Source of the DNA: Candidatus Dormiibacterota bacterium
GTDB taxonomy: Bacteria > Chloroflexota > Dormibacteria > Aeolococcales > Aeolococcaceae
Direction of reading: 5' to 3'
Assembly: GCA_027451645.1 (NCBI GenBank)
Contig: DAIDIX010000086.1
Coordinates: forward strand, 1 to 7,455
Length of the DNA stretch: 7,455 bases
The position numbers and the translations under genes were made by a program. This document shows, piece after piece, positions 1-6,860 of this stretch (position 1 is the first letter of the stretch; every line of letters starts with the position of its first letter). The notes under the pieces are model-generated. The model searched no databases. It saw nothing but the letters and a program-made list of their open reading frames with translations, and was not told where the DNA came from.

Positions 1-121
1 TGATGTCCTGTTCGACATTGAAGGGGAGCAGATAGGGACTGTTCCTGCAACAGTCACATGCCTTCCTCGGGCACTCCGAATGTACATTCCGACCGATCAG
101 ACAGCTGAAGACGAGATTTGA
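1..121 (+). CDS. Diacylglycerol/lipid kinase-like protein, C-terminal fragment
   Basis: Reading from base 2, 39 codons run to a TGA at 119-121; the gene begins upstream of the window. The fragment contains DIEGEQIG, then a short stretch ending LPRALRMYIP. This resembles the C-terminal beta-sandwich of the YegS/DagK/BmrU lipid kinase family, where a '(V/I)DGE...P...VLPxALRxxxP' pattern closes the domain. Proteins of this family phosphorylate diacylglycerol or related lipids with ATP at the inner membrane face. The catalytic GGDGT region would lie outside the window, so activity cannot be judged. The stop lies 60 nt before the chosen rpsO start, with no obvious terminator between them, so read-through into rpsO is possible. 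The family call rests on about 40 residues and is tentative; another protein with a similar beta-rich C-terminus is possible. Confidence 0.6.
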   Translation, partial: DVLFDIEGEQIGTVPATVTCLPRALRMYIPTDQTAEDEI

Positions 122-168
122 TACACTGAAACGTGAATATGAACAGGAAACACAGGATCGCAGTTGCG

Positions 169-174
169 AAGGAG
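169..174 (+). promoter_or_regulatory. Shine-Dalgarno site that sets the rpsO start
   Basis: AAGGAG lies 7 nt upstream of the GTG at 182. An in-frame TTG at 164 lies upstream of this site and a GTG at 176 is too close to it, so the site favours GTG 182 and gives an S15 of normal length. Confidence 0.75.
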
Positions 175-181
175 AGTGTGC

Positions 182-448
182 GTGTCAGTCGTTCGTGAGA
201 AGCAGCCGATTATTGCGCAGTATCAGCGGCATGAGACCGACAAGGGATCGCCAGAAGTCCAGATCGCACTCCTGACTGACCGCATTGTCGCCTTGACAGA
301 GCATGCACGTACCCATCCGCATGACCAGTCCTCAAAGCGAGGACTCCTCTCGCTTGTTGGCCAGCGCAGACGCCTCCTTGCATACCTCTCGCGTGAGGAC
401 ATCAGCAAGTACCGTTCCCTCGTGGAGTCACTTGGTCTCCGCCGGTAG
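182..448 (+). CDS. rpsO: 30S ribosomal protein S15
   Basis: S15 is a primary 16S rRNA-binding protein of the small-subunit platform and also contributes to an inter-subunit bridge. The 88-residue product matches the usual 88-89 residues. Family signatures are clear: HETDKGSPEVQIALLTDRI (about residues 17-35), then LTEHARTHPHD, the SKRGLLSLVGQRRRLLAYL block that contacts rRNA, and the terminal SLGLRR. I chose GTG 182 because it has AAGGAG 7 nt upstream and gives the standard N-terminus; a TTG at 164 would add six atypical residues. The gene precedes pnp, as in many bacteria. S15 represses its own mRNA in several species, but I see no recognisable repressor structure in the short upstream region here. 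Identification is secure; only the start codon is slightly open. Confidence 0.97.
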   Translation: MSVVREKQPIIAQYQRHETDKGSPEVQIALLTDRIVALTEHARTHPHDQSSKRGLLSLVGQRRRLLAYLSREDISKYRSLVESLGLRR

Positions 449-692
449 GAATGTGCAGCACGTCCCATCCGCTTCAGATATCAACCATGTCCGACCAATC
501 ATCAATCCGGAAGCAGGATCATGATGCGTAGGGAAAACGCAGGGGAGTGGTTGGTGACTGGACCTCGGCAAATACACAGTGTCCGCACACAGTGCAGGAC
601 ATGGCCGACCTCCAGCCCCCAACACCTCGCCAGAGTCATTGCTCTTCCCACGGCACGCACCTGTGCTGCTTCCACAACCACAAGGAGATTCC
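449..692 (+). other. rpsO-pnp intergenic leader (244 nt)
   Basis: There is no convincing gene here. An open frame from 521 runs into pnp in another phase and lacks a ribosome-binding site or recognisable residues. An in-frame upward extension of pnp to a GTG at 579 is Pro-rich, unlike any PNPase N-terminus, and also lacks an SD. Structure seen by eye is modest: an 8-nt direct repeat, ACACAGTG, at 574-581 and 587-594, and a small bulged hairpin around 579-602. No U-tract terminator follows rpsO. In other bacteria pnp leaders carry structures used in RNase-dependent autoregulation. A leader of this length leaves room for that, but nothing here proves it. Confidence 0.5.
682..687 (+). promoter_or_regulatory. 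Shine-Dalgarno site that sets the pnp start
   Basis: AAGGAG is 5 nt upstream of ATG 693. It fixes the start at the conserved MAYERYEMELAGR N-terminus rather than at in-frame GTG 579. Confidence 0.85.
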
Positions 693-2882
693 ATGGCATA
701 CGAACGCTATGAAATGGAACTAGCCGGCCGCCAGATTTCCGTGGAGACCGGTCACATAGCCGAGCAGGCAAATGGTGCAGTCCTCATGCGCCAGGGGGAA
801 ACTGTCGTCCTTGTCACTGTTGTTGCGAATGCAACTCCACGTGAGGGAATCGACTTCTTCCCGCTCACCTGTGACTACGAGGAGAAGATCTACGCCACTG
901 GACGCATTCCAGGATCCTTCATCCGTCGGGAAAGCCGGCCTGCAGAGGCAGCAATTCTTGCAAGCCGGATGATAGACCGTCCCATGCGCCCGCTCTTCCC
1001 GAAGGACTTCCGCAACGATGTGCAGATCACTGCAACAGTGCTGTCTGTCGATTTTGAGAATGATCCAGCTACCCTGGCAGTGAACGGTGCGTCACTCGCA
1101 CTGCTCATCAGCAACATCCCCCACGGTGGACCTGTAGGATGTGTCCGTATCGGGCTCATCGACGGACAGCTTGTCGTCAATCCGCTCCTCGTGGACATGG
1201 AACGCTCTGAGCTGGATCTGGTTGTTGCAGGCACAGATGATGCCATCACGATGGTTGAGGCAGGAGCCCGGCAGGTGCCAGAGGATGTCATGCTCAATGC
1301 CCTCCGTCTTGCACATGAGAACATCCGGAAACTGGTTGCCTTCCAGCTCGACATACGGTCGAAGAAGGGACCGAAGGTGGTCATGGACTATCCTCACATG
1401 GCAGTTCCTGAAGATCTCCAGGCAGCAGTGCACGAAGCAGTCGAGGGCAAGCTCTTCGAGGCTGCGTACACAAAGGAAAAGACAGCACGTGAACGTGCTC
1501 TTGGCGAGCTGCAGAAATCTGTCGAGGGATCCCTTGCAGAGCGCTTCCCCGAATCGAAGGGAGACATCGGCAAGGCCTTTGAAAAGGAACTCAAGAAGAC
1601 TGTCCGCAAGGCAATCCTTGAGAAGGGTCTCCGGCCTGATGGACGTGCTACGGACGAGATCCGTCCCATCTGGTGCAAGGTGGGCGTGCTTCCCCGGACA
1701 CATGGAAGTGCCATTTTCACACGTGGACAGACCCAGGCTCTCACGATTGCAACACTCGGTAGCGAGTCGGATGCACAGAAGCTTGATGGACTCGGGCTCC
1801 AGGAGTTCAAGCGGTACATGCATCACTACAACTTCCCGGGCTTCTCAGTCGGTGAGGCGAAGGCAGCACGGTCACCTGGCCGTCGTGAAATCGGTCATGG
1901 CGCACTTGCAGAGCGTGCAGTGCACAATGTCATGCCACCAGACGAGGAATTCCCGTATGTGGTCCGTGTTGTCACAGAGATCCTGAGCAGCAACGGCTCG
2001 ACATCGATGGCAAGCGTGTGCGGCTCAACTCTTTCCCTCATGGATGCAGGTGTTCCGCTCATTGCACCAGTAGCGGGAATCGCAATGGGACTCATTACGG
2101 AGGAAGGCTCTGACAAGGCTGCCATCCTCAGTGACATCCAGGGCATGGAAGATGCGCTTGGTGACATGGACTTCAAGGTTGCCGGTACTGAGAAGGGCAT
2201 TACAGCCCTTCAGATGGATATCAAGATTGCTGGACTGAAGTGGGAACTTCTTGAGACTGCACTTGCGCAGGCACGGACAGGAAGGCTTCACATTCTCAAC
2301 ATCATGCTTGAGACGCTAGCTGCACCCCGTGCAGAACTCAATCCATGGGCACCACGCATTGACACGATCAAGATCAATCCTGACAAGATCCGGGATGTCA
2401 TCGGTTCTGGTGGCAAGACCATCAGGGGAATCATTGATGCCACTGGCTGCCAGATTGACATCAGTGATGATGGCAGTGTTGCCATCTCCTCGAACAATCC
2501 CGATGCCAGGGCCCGTGCTATCGAGATCATCCGGGAACTCACGGACGATGTCGAGATTGGGAGGATCTACAAGGGTCATGTCACCAGGCTCACGAACTTC
2601 GGAGCTTTTGTCGAGATCCTTCCCCGCAAGGAAGGACTCGTGCGGATTGGCAACCTTGCTGATCATCACGTGATGAAAGTCGAGGATGTCGTGAATGTCG
2701 GTGATGAGATCATGGTGAAGGTCATCGAGGTCGATGACCGGGGAAGGGTGAACCTTTCCCGCAAGGATGCCCTCCGAGAACTCGCACATGACCATCATGG
2801 TGATGCGCATGAGCACCATGGGCATGACCATCATGACGAGCACGAACACGAGCGGGAAGAGGAAACAACCTCTCACCGGTAG
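693..2882 (+). CDS. pnp: Polynucleotide phosphorylase (PNPase) with His-rich C-terminal tail
   Basis: PNPase is a trimeric enzyme that degrades RNA 3'->5' by phosphorolysis, releasing nucleoside diphosphates, and can add tails in reverse. The 729-residue product has the full domain order. The first RNase PH domain (about 8-145) includes YATGRIPGSFIRRESRP, equivalent to the FFRR-loop region. An alpha-helical linker (about 240-315) follows. The second RNase PH domain (about 318-550) has NGSTSMASVCGSTLSLMDAG and EDALGDMDFK, where D487, D493 and K495 match the catalytic D486/D492/K494 of E. coli. A KH domain (about 557-616) carries the GSGG loop, and an S1 domain spans about 622-693. The remaining 31 residues (699-729) hold 12 His and 11 acidic residues, which is not part of the usual architecture. 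The start is supported by AAGGAG 5 nt upstream. The gene lies downstream of rpsO and ends 12 nt before a strong hairpin. Confidence 0.98.
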   Translation: MAYERYEMELAGRQISVETGHIAEQANGAVLMRQGETVVLVTVVANATPREGIDFFPLTCDYEEKIYATGRIPGSFIRRESRPAEAAILASRMIDRPMRPLFPKDFRNDVQITATVLSVDFENDPATLAVNGASLALLISNIPHGGPVGCVRIGLIDGQLVVNPLLVDMERSELDLVVAGTDDAITMVEAGARQVPEDVMLNALRLAHENIRKLVAFQLDIRSKKGPKVVMDYPHMAVPEDLQAAVHEAVEGKLFEAAYTKEKTARERALGELQKSVEGSLAERFPESKGDIGKAFEKELKKTVRKAILEKGLRPDGRATDEIRPIWCKVGVLPRTHGSAIFTRGQTQALTIATLGSESDAQKLDGLGLQEFKRYMHHYNFPGFSVGEAKAARSPGRREIGHGALAERAVHNVMPPDEEFPYVVRVVTEILSSNGSTSMASVCGSTLSLMDAGVPLIAPVAGIAMGLITEEGSDKAAILSDIQGMEDALGDMDFKVAGTEKGITALQMDIKIAGLKWELLETALAQARTGRLHILNIMLETLAAPRAELNPWAPRIDTIKINPDKIRDVIGSGGKTIRGIIDATGCQIDISDDGSVAISSNNPDARARAIEIIRELTDDVEIGRIYKGHVTRLTNFGAFVEILPRKEGLVRIGNLADHHVMKVEDVVNVGDEIMVKVIEVDDRGRVNLSRKDALRELAHDHHGDAHEHHGHDHHDEHEHEREEETTSHR

Positions 2883-2894
2883 TACATTTCCTGT

Positions 2895-2926
2895 CTCCGG
2901 GATCTGGCACTGTCCAGATCCCGGAG
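2895..2926 (+). terminator. Perfect 13-bp stem-loop between pnp and udg, no U-tract
   Basis: CTCCGGGATCTGG at 2895-2907 is exactly complementary to CCAGATCCCGGAG at 2914-2926, leaving a 6-nt loop, CACTGT. The stem begins 13 nt after the pnp stop and ends 13 nt before the SD of the next gene. The bases that follow are CAGAAACCCC, so this is not a canonical intrinsic terminator in this direction. It more likely acts as an mRNA 3'-end stabiliser, a processing site or a partial attenuator that lowers expression of the downstream genes. The structure is directly visible; the function is inferred. Confidence 0.55.
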
Positions 2927-2957
2927 CAGAAACCCCTGGAAGGAGGCACATCCGTCG

Positions 2958-3614
2958 ATGCACCAGGTGGATCCGCTGCTCGATGACGAGTCATTGGCAC
3001 TTGCTGAATCGATTCGCACATGCACTGCATGCACCCTCTGCACCACACGGATGAATGCTGTCCCAGGTGATGGACCCCTTGATGCGTCCGTCATGGCAAT
3101 TGGGGAAGCTCCTGGCCAGACAGAGGATGCGACTGGCCATCCCTTTGTTGGAGCAGCAGGAAATCTTCTCAACTCCCTTCTCCAGGGCATCGGCCTTTCA
3201 CGGGAAGCCATCTTCATTACAAACATCGTAAAATGCAGGCCGCCTGGCAACAGGGATCCCCTCGATGAGGAGGTGGCAACATGTGCCCCATTCCTCGACC
3301 GCCAGATTGCCCGTATCCAGCCTGATGTCATTCTTCTTCTTGGACGCCATGCACTCCATCGCCTCATACCCGATGCTCCTGCAATCTCGAAGGCACATGG
3401 CACTGTACTCACACGTGAAGACCGCACATACATTCCGCTCTACCATCCAGCAGCAGCACTCTACAACGGCTCCCTCCTCACTACACTGAGGACTGACATG
3501 GCAACAGTGAAGGATGTTCTTGACACACGTGCTGCTGCACGACAAGCACCCGTGACTGAGGCAGTACCAGTCCAGCAGCTCAGTCTTGCCTGGTCTGCCA
3601 AGGAGCGAAAATGA
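2958..3614 (+). CDS. Type-4 (4Fe-4S) uracil-DNA glycosylase
   Basis: The enzyme removes uracil from DNA, starting base-excision repair of deaminated cytosine or misincorporated dUMP. The 218-residue product shows the family-4 plan. Cluster-ligand candidates C22 and C25 (CTAC) pair with C93 (NIVKCRPP) and C109. Motif A is GEAPGQTED (49-57), HPFVG at 61-65 supplies the uracil-stacking Phe, ITNIVK holds the uracil-contacting Asn (N89), and HPAAAL (163-168) is the second active-site motif. A third N-terminal Cys, C28, is also present. After the fold, a low-complexity linker (about 191-205) leads to QQLSLAW (206-212), resembling a beta-clamp-binding peptide. The SD is AAGGAGG at 2940-2946, 11 nt before ATG, somewhat long but convincing. 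The stop overlaps the next start as ATGA, indicating translational coupling to RNase J. Family confidence is high. Type-4 enzymes are usually annotated udg or udgA; no symbol is fixed here. Confidence 0.95.
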   Translation: MHQVDPLLDDESLALAESIRTCTACTLCTTRMNAVPGDGPLDASVMAIGEAPGQTEDATGHPFVGAAGNLLNSLLQGIGLSREAIFITNIVKCRPPGNRDPLDEEVATCAPFLDRQIARIQPDVILLLGRHALHRLIPDAPAISKAHGTVLTREDRTYIPLYHPAAALYNGSLLTTLRTDMATVKDVLDTRAAARQAPVTEAVPVQQLSLAWSAKERK

Positions 3615-5287
3615 GCATTCCAGGGCTTGCATACAACCATGTCCGCATTCTCCCGCTTGGAGGTGTTGGTGAGGTGGGACGCAATCTCACAGTCATCCAG
3701 GTAGATGACGACATCATCCTCATCGATGCAGGACTCATGTTTCCGCAGTACGACATGCTTGGTGTCGACCTGGTGCTCCCTGACGTGAGCTGGGTTGTTG
3801 AGCATCGTGCACAGGTCCGTGGCATTGTCCTCACACATGGACATGAGGATCATATCGGTGCACTTCCCTTCATCATCCGACGCATGATCGATGTTCCTAT
3901 CTATGGCACATCCCTTACCCTTGGCATCCTCTCGAACAAGCTCAAGGAGCACCACCTCACTGAGAAGGTGACGACCATCGAAGTCCACCATGGAGACCAC
4001 ATCCAGCTTGGAGCACTCGAGGTGGAGTACATACGGACAACGCACTCCATTCCTGATTCGTCAGCACTTGCAGTGCAGACACCATATGGCTGCATCCTCC
4101 ATACAGGCGACTTCAAGATCGATTACACGCCAGTACATGGCATGCCGCCAGATCTGGCACGGTTTGCGGAACTGGGCAGTGCAGGTGTGCTCTGTCTCCT
4201 CAGTGACAGCACGAATGCAGAACGTCCAGGCATTACTGCAAGCGAGCGAAGTGTGGCTCCTGCACTGGAGGAGCTCTATGCGTCTGCTCCGCGGCGAATC
4301 CTTGTTGCAACCTTCGCCTCAAACCTTTCCCGTATCCAGCAGGCTCTCGACATTGCACGGGAGCATGGCAGGAGGTGCCTCGTTGTAGGACGTTCCATGC
4401 TCAACAACATTGCAGTTGCCAGGCAGCGTGGCATGCTTGAAGCTCCAGAGGAGATGTTCGTTCCCCTCAAGGGATATGACAGGATTCCTGCGAATGAGCT
4501 CCTCATCCTCTGTACAGGAGCCCAGGGGGAGCCGATGTCTGCACTCTCCCGCATCGCATCCGAACGCCATCCCATTGTGAGTGCAGATCCAGATGATCTT
4601 GTCATCATCAGTGCCACTCCCATTCCCGGAAATGAGCAGCTCGTCTACAGAACCATCAACCATCTCGTGAGGAGTGGTGTGACTGTTGCCACAACTCCTG
4701 CCCATGCTGTCCATGCATCAGGCCATGCAAGCCAGGAGGAGCTGAAGCTCATGCTCACGCTCACGAAGCCGCAGTACTTCATTCCTGTCCATGGCGAGCC
4801 ACGCCATCTCGTTGCCCATGCAGCAATTGCACGGAGTCTTGGCATTCCCGAGGACCACATCTTCGTCATTGAGAATGGCACGGCAGTCGATCTCAATGCC
4901 ACGCACACTGCAGTGCACAGGCGGTTTGTCGATGCAGGGTATGTGTATGTCGATGGCGTGAATGTCGAGGCGGAAGCAGAGGCAATTCTCCGTGACAGAC
5001 ATCACCTTGCCAATGACGGGATCATCATTGTTGTCATGGCTGTCGATCCGGAACGGGGCACACTCGTGAGCGACATCGATCTTGTTGCAAAGGGCTTCAT
5101 GCCAGAGGAGCCATGGAAGGACATCCTCGATGGAGCACGTGACCACCTCGAGAAGACAATCCCCTCCATCCTTGACCAGGGTGACAGGACAACGATTGCC
5201 AATACTGTCCGGGACAGCCTTGCACAGTTCATTGCAAGACAGACCCACAGGCGTCCCATGATTCTCCCAATAATCACGGAGATCTGA
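3611..5287 (+). CDS. rnj: Ribonuclease J
   Basis: RNase J is a metallo-beta-lactamase/beta-CASP nuclease with 5'->3' exonuclease and endonuclease activity on mRNA and rRNA precursors. The 558-residue product matches the usual length (B. subtilis RNase J1 is 555). The metal-site motifs are complete: HGHEDH (76-81), H145 in TTHSIPD, D167 in HTGDFKID, and H394 in PVHGEPRHL. The beta-CASP part includes SDSTNAE (198-204), ATFASNLSRIQQ (233-244) and TGAQGEPMSALSRIA (302-316), and HASGH (368-372) is the phosphate-binding motif. The C-terminal domain (about 445-558) carries the expected DGVNVE and DIDLVAKGF elements. ATG 3611 overlaps the stop of the glycosylase gene by 4 nt (ATGA). No strong SD stands out within the end of the upstream gene, which fits re-initiation. 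With pnp nearby, the locus supplies both 5'->3' and 3'->5' RNA decay activities. I see nothing truncated or altered. Confidence 0.97.
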   Translation: MSIPGLAYNHVRILPLGGVGEVGRNLTVIQVDDDIILIDAGLMFPQYDMLGVDLVLPDVSWVVEHRAQVRGIVLTHGHEDHIGALPFIIRRMIDVPIYGTSLTLGILSNKLKEHHLTEKVTTIEVHHGDHIQLGALEVEYIRTTHSIPDSSALAVQTPYGCILHTGDFKIDYTPVHGMPPDLARFAELGSAGVLCLLSDSTNAERPGITASERSVAPALEELYASAPRRILVATFASNLSRIQQALDIAREHGRRCLVVGRSMLNNIAVARQRGMLEAPEEMFVPLKGYDRIPANELLILCTGAQGEPMSALSRIASERHPIVSADPDDLVIISATPIPGNEQLVYRTINHLVRSGVTVATTPAHAVHASGHASQEELKLMLTLTKPQYFIPVHGEPRHLVAHAAIARSLGIPEDHIFVIENGTAVDLNATHTAVHRRFVDAGYVYVDGVNVEAEAEAILRDRHHLANDGIIIVVMAVDPERGTLVSDIDLVAKGFMPEEPWKDILDGARDHLEKTIPSILDQGDRTTIANTVRDSLAQFIARQTHRRPMILPIITEI

Positions 5288-5400
5288 CACCACCTGCGGG
5301 CATGGCCTGGAACGGATGTTCTCGATACCTACACGAGCCACAACATTCCCGAGTACACTGTGTGCCAGAAATCCCCATGCACTGGCTACAGGAGTTCACC
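5288..5400 (+). other. Spacer between rnj and the membrane-protein gene
   Basis: This 113-nt spacer has no strong hairpin or U-tract. An open frame from 5302 extends the downstream gene by 33 residues, but they look unlike a signal or family N-terminus. I see no confident promoter, so the next gene could be read from the rnj transcript or from a weak promoter of its own. Confidence 0.4.
5390..5394 (+). promoter_or_regulatory. Shine-Dalgarno site that sets the start of the membrane protein
   Basis: AGGAG is 6 nt upstream of ATG 5401. The in-frame ATGs at 5302 and 5377 lack a comparable site. Confidence 0.75.
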
Positions 5401-6135
5401 ATGTTGGCGTTTCCGGACCCCAGGATTCCTCCTTCCGAACTTGTCGCCCAGCTTAGTCCAGGGGAGTCAGTACTCTGGTGGGGAAAGCCCCAGCCTGAAG
5501 CACGAATCAATGGATTCTCACTTGCATTTGGCCTCGGTGTCATGCTGCTCGGTCTCAGCATGCTCAGTACAGCACTGTTCACTGCTGTCATGCAGCATTC
5601 GCTCTTTTCCAACGCTGCAAGCCTTCTCGCATGTATTGCCTCCGTTCCTCTTCTTGCCCTTGGCTGGGTGGGAATCTCGGGTGCATTCACGACTGCAGGA
5701 TACCTTGCACGCACTTCCTATGCCATTACTGCAACACGGGTCATCAAATGCATAGCTCCAGGGCGAGGAAGCTCACCACCGAAGGTGAGTGCAGCACCAA
5801 TAGCATCGCTCGCGAAATGCACACCCATGAAGTCCACTTCCGGCTGGCAGAGTGTGCTCCTCCAGTTTGTCATGACAGAAGACACAGTGCTCGAAGCAGA
5901 TCCAGTTCTCTTCGGAGGCGGACCGAATCCCACGTACAGCTGGTGGATGGGAGGGTGGGGCAAGGGAAAATCCGGCACACTTCCAGCTGACTCGCAGACA
6001 GCACGGTCTGTCTTCCAGCGAACAGGTCCAGCCTTTTTCCAGTATGCGAGGATAACGCTCAGCAATCTTGCTTCAATACAGCCTGTCCTCACACTCCTCG
6101 GAGAAGATGCACACCAGACTACGTGGGTTCCATGA
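5401..6135 (+). CDS. Two-helix membrane protein, bacterial PH-like type
   Basis: This is an inner-membrane protein of 244 residues with no assigned reaction. The N-terminal LSPGESVLWWGKPQPE (18-33) resembles the 'L.PGE.vLW.G.P' opening common in bacterial PH-domain-like membrane proteins. Two hydrophobic helices follow (about 38-63 and 72-96). Next comes TSYAITATRVIKCI (105-118), like the 'Y.lT..R.i' strand that starts the PH-like fold in that group. The C-terminal half is soluble and predicted cytoplasmic by analogy. It contains an odd Gly/Trp-rich segment (171-192, with GGGP, SWWMGGWGKGK) that I do not recognise. The start is chosen from AGGAG 6 nt upstream. It lies 113 nt after rnj on the same strand and converges on the lipoprotein gene, with a 32-nt gap and no clear terminator between them. 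The family link rests on two short motifs; the membrane topology is more secure than the function. Confidence 0.72.
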   Translation: MLAFPDPRIPPSELVAQLSPGESVLWWGKPQPEARINGFSLAFGLGVMLLGLSMLSTALFTAVMQHSLFSNAASLLACIASVPLLALGWVGISGAFTTAGYLARTSYAITATRVIKCIAPGRGSSPPKVSAAPIASLAKCTPMKSTSGWQSVLLQFVMTEDTVLEADPVLFGGGPNPTYSWWMGGWGKGKSGTLPADSQTARSVFQRTGPAFFQYARITLSNLASIQPVLTLLGEDAHQTTWVP

Positions 6136-6167
6136 TCCCAGTACGAATGTTCAGCACTGCCGTGCCA

Positions 6168-6860
6168 TCAGCTTGGAAGAGTGACTGCAGGAACCGTTCC
6201 CAGATCTGAGACCACGAGTGTGGACGTCGCATGTACTGGCAGCACAGTGGTCATCTGAATGTTTCCAACTCCCATCGCATACCAGAGCAGAACACCTGAA
6301 TGCGTGTCAGTGCAAAGAGCCACCAGCGGTATGACAGCACCTGGAGCAGCAGGCTCGGATTTCCATGCTGTACCCGATGCAGATCCATCAGTACAGGAGC
6401 CAGTTCGTGCAAATTTCAGTTGAGGTGTACCAGACTCCCTCATGATTGCAGCGACTGTTTCCGGATACGGAGTGGTCTTGTACGGCTGGGGAGCTGCCTT
6501 CTTCCAGGAGTACGTCACAGAGGATCCGGAAATGGTGGGAACCGAGGTGTATGCCGTTCCATTCATCACAATGATGAGTGGCTTTGTCCCGCCTGTAAAC
6601 TCCTCCCAGTTGGATGGGGAATGGACAACATACGTAAGCGTCTCAGCTGTGGACCCGGATCCAAATGTATACGTGGCCCGGTAGTTCGTGGCACTGCCAA
6701 GCACACCCGCATCAAACTGCGATCCGGCTTGGAGTGTTGGACGTGCTGAAACATGGGCAGACAGCGAAGGGGACACTGAGCTGCCGCATGCAGCCAGTAG
6801 CGTTGCTGCACACAGTGCAGCAGCACTGGCACACGCCCGTCGACCTGAGGAATCGTTCAT
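6168..6860 (-). CDS. Putative lipoprotein of unknown function
   Basis: The 230-residue product begins with a charged n-region (MNDSSGRR), a hydrophobic stretch and a lipobox LAAC with C25 as the lipidated residue. It should therefore be exported, cleaved by signal peptidase II and membrane-anchored. The mature part is rich in Ser, Thr, Ala and Pro and appears beta-rich. It has two further cysteines (C156 in GSCTDG, C183 in ALCTDT) that could form a disulfide. I recognise no enzyme motif or family. The ATG at 6860 gives the most natural signal peptide; an in-frame ATG at 6890 would add ten residues (MFPDALDCIP). Neither has a good SD at proper spacing, although a strong one lies further upstream in another reading frame. 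A TAGACT hexamer 8 nt before ATG 6860 suggests a leaderless transcript. It converges with the membrane-protein gene and is divergent from the exported protein gene on the right. Confidence 0.82.
   Translation of the reverse strand: MNDSSGRRACASAAALCAATLLAACGSSVSPSLSAHVSARPTLQAGSQFDAGVLGSATNYRATYTFGSGSTAETLTYVVHSPSNWEEFTGGTKPLIIVMNGTAYTSVPTISGSSVTYSWKKAAPQPYKTTPYPETVAAIMRESGTPQLKFARTGSCTDGSASGTAWKSEPAAPGAVIPLVALCTDTHSGVLLWYAMGVGNIQMTTVLPVHATSTLVVSDLGTVPAVTLPS

Noticed and set aside
118..140. Promoter for rpsO (TTGATA followed by GAATAT)
   Set aside because: The spacing is about 11 nt, too short for a sigma-70-type promoter.
164..181. TTG start for rpsO adding six residues
   Set aside because: It would place the SD site inside the coding region and give an atypical S15 N-terminus; GTG 182 gives the normal 88 residues.
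509..673. 8-bp long-range complementarity (GGAAGCAG at 509-516, CTGCTTCC at 666-673) in the pnp leader
   Set aside because: The arms are about 150 nt apart and short enough to occur by chance. Without comparative support it is not called as a structure.
579..692. N-terminal extension of PNPase from a GTG at 579
   Set aside because: The 38 added residues are Pro-rich and unlike any PNPase N-terminus, GTG 579 lacks an SD, and ATG 693 has AAGGAG at ideal spacing plus the conserved N-terminal sequence.
521..712. Small plus-strand ORF between rpsO and pnp
   Set aside because: It has no ribosome-binding site, overlaps the pnp start in another phase and has no recognisable features.
1092..1826. 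Long minus-strand open frame within pnp (also similar frames opposite rnj)
   Set aside because: Pnp is fully explained on the plus strand with catalytic motifs. The antisense frames are composition-driven shadows with no start signals or domains.
5302..5400. 33-residue upstream extension of the membrane protein
   Set aside because: The residues lack family similarity or signal character, and AGGAG sits 6 nt before ATG 5401.
6136..6167. Bidirectional terminator between the convergent genes
   Set aside because: Only a 4-bp GCAC/GTGC pairing is visible around 6154-6165, with no T-run on either strand.
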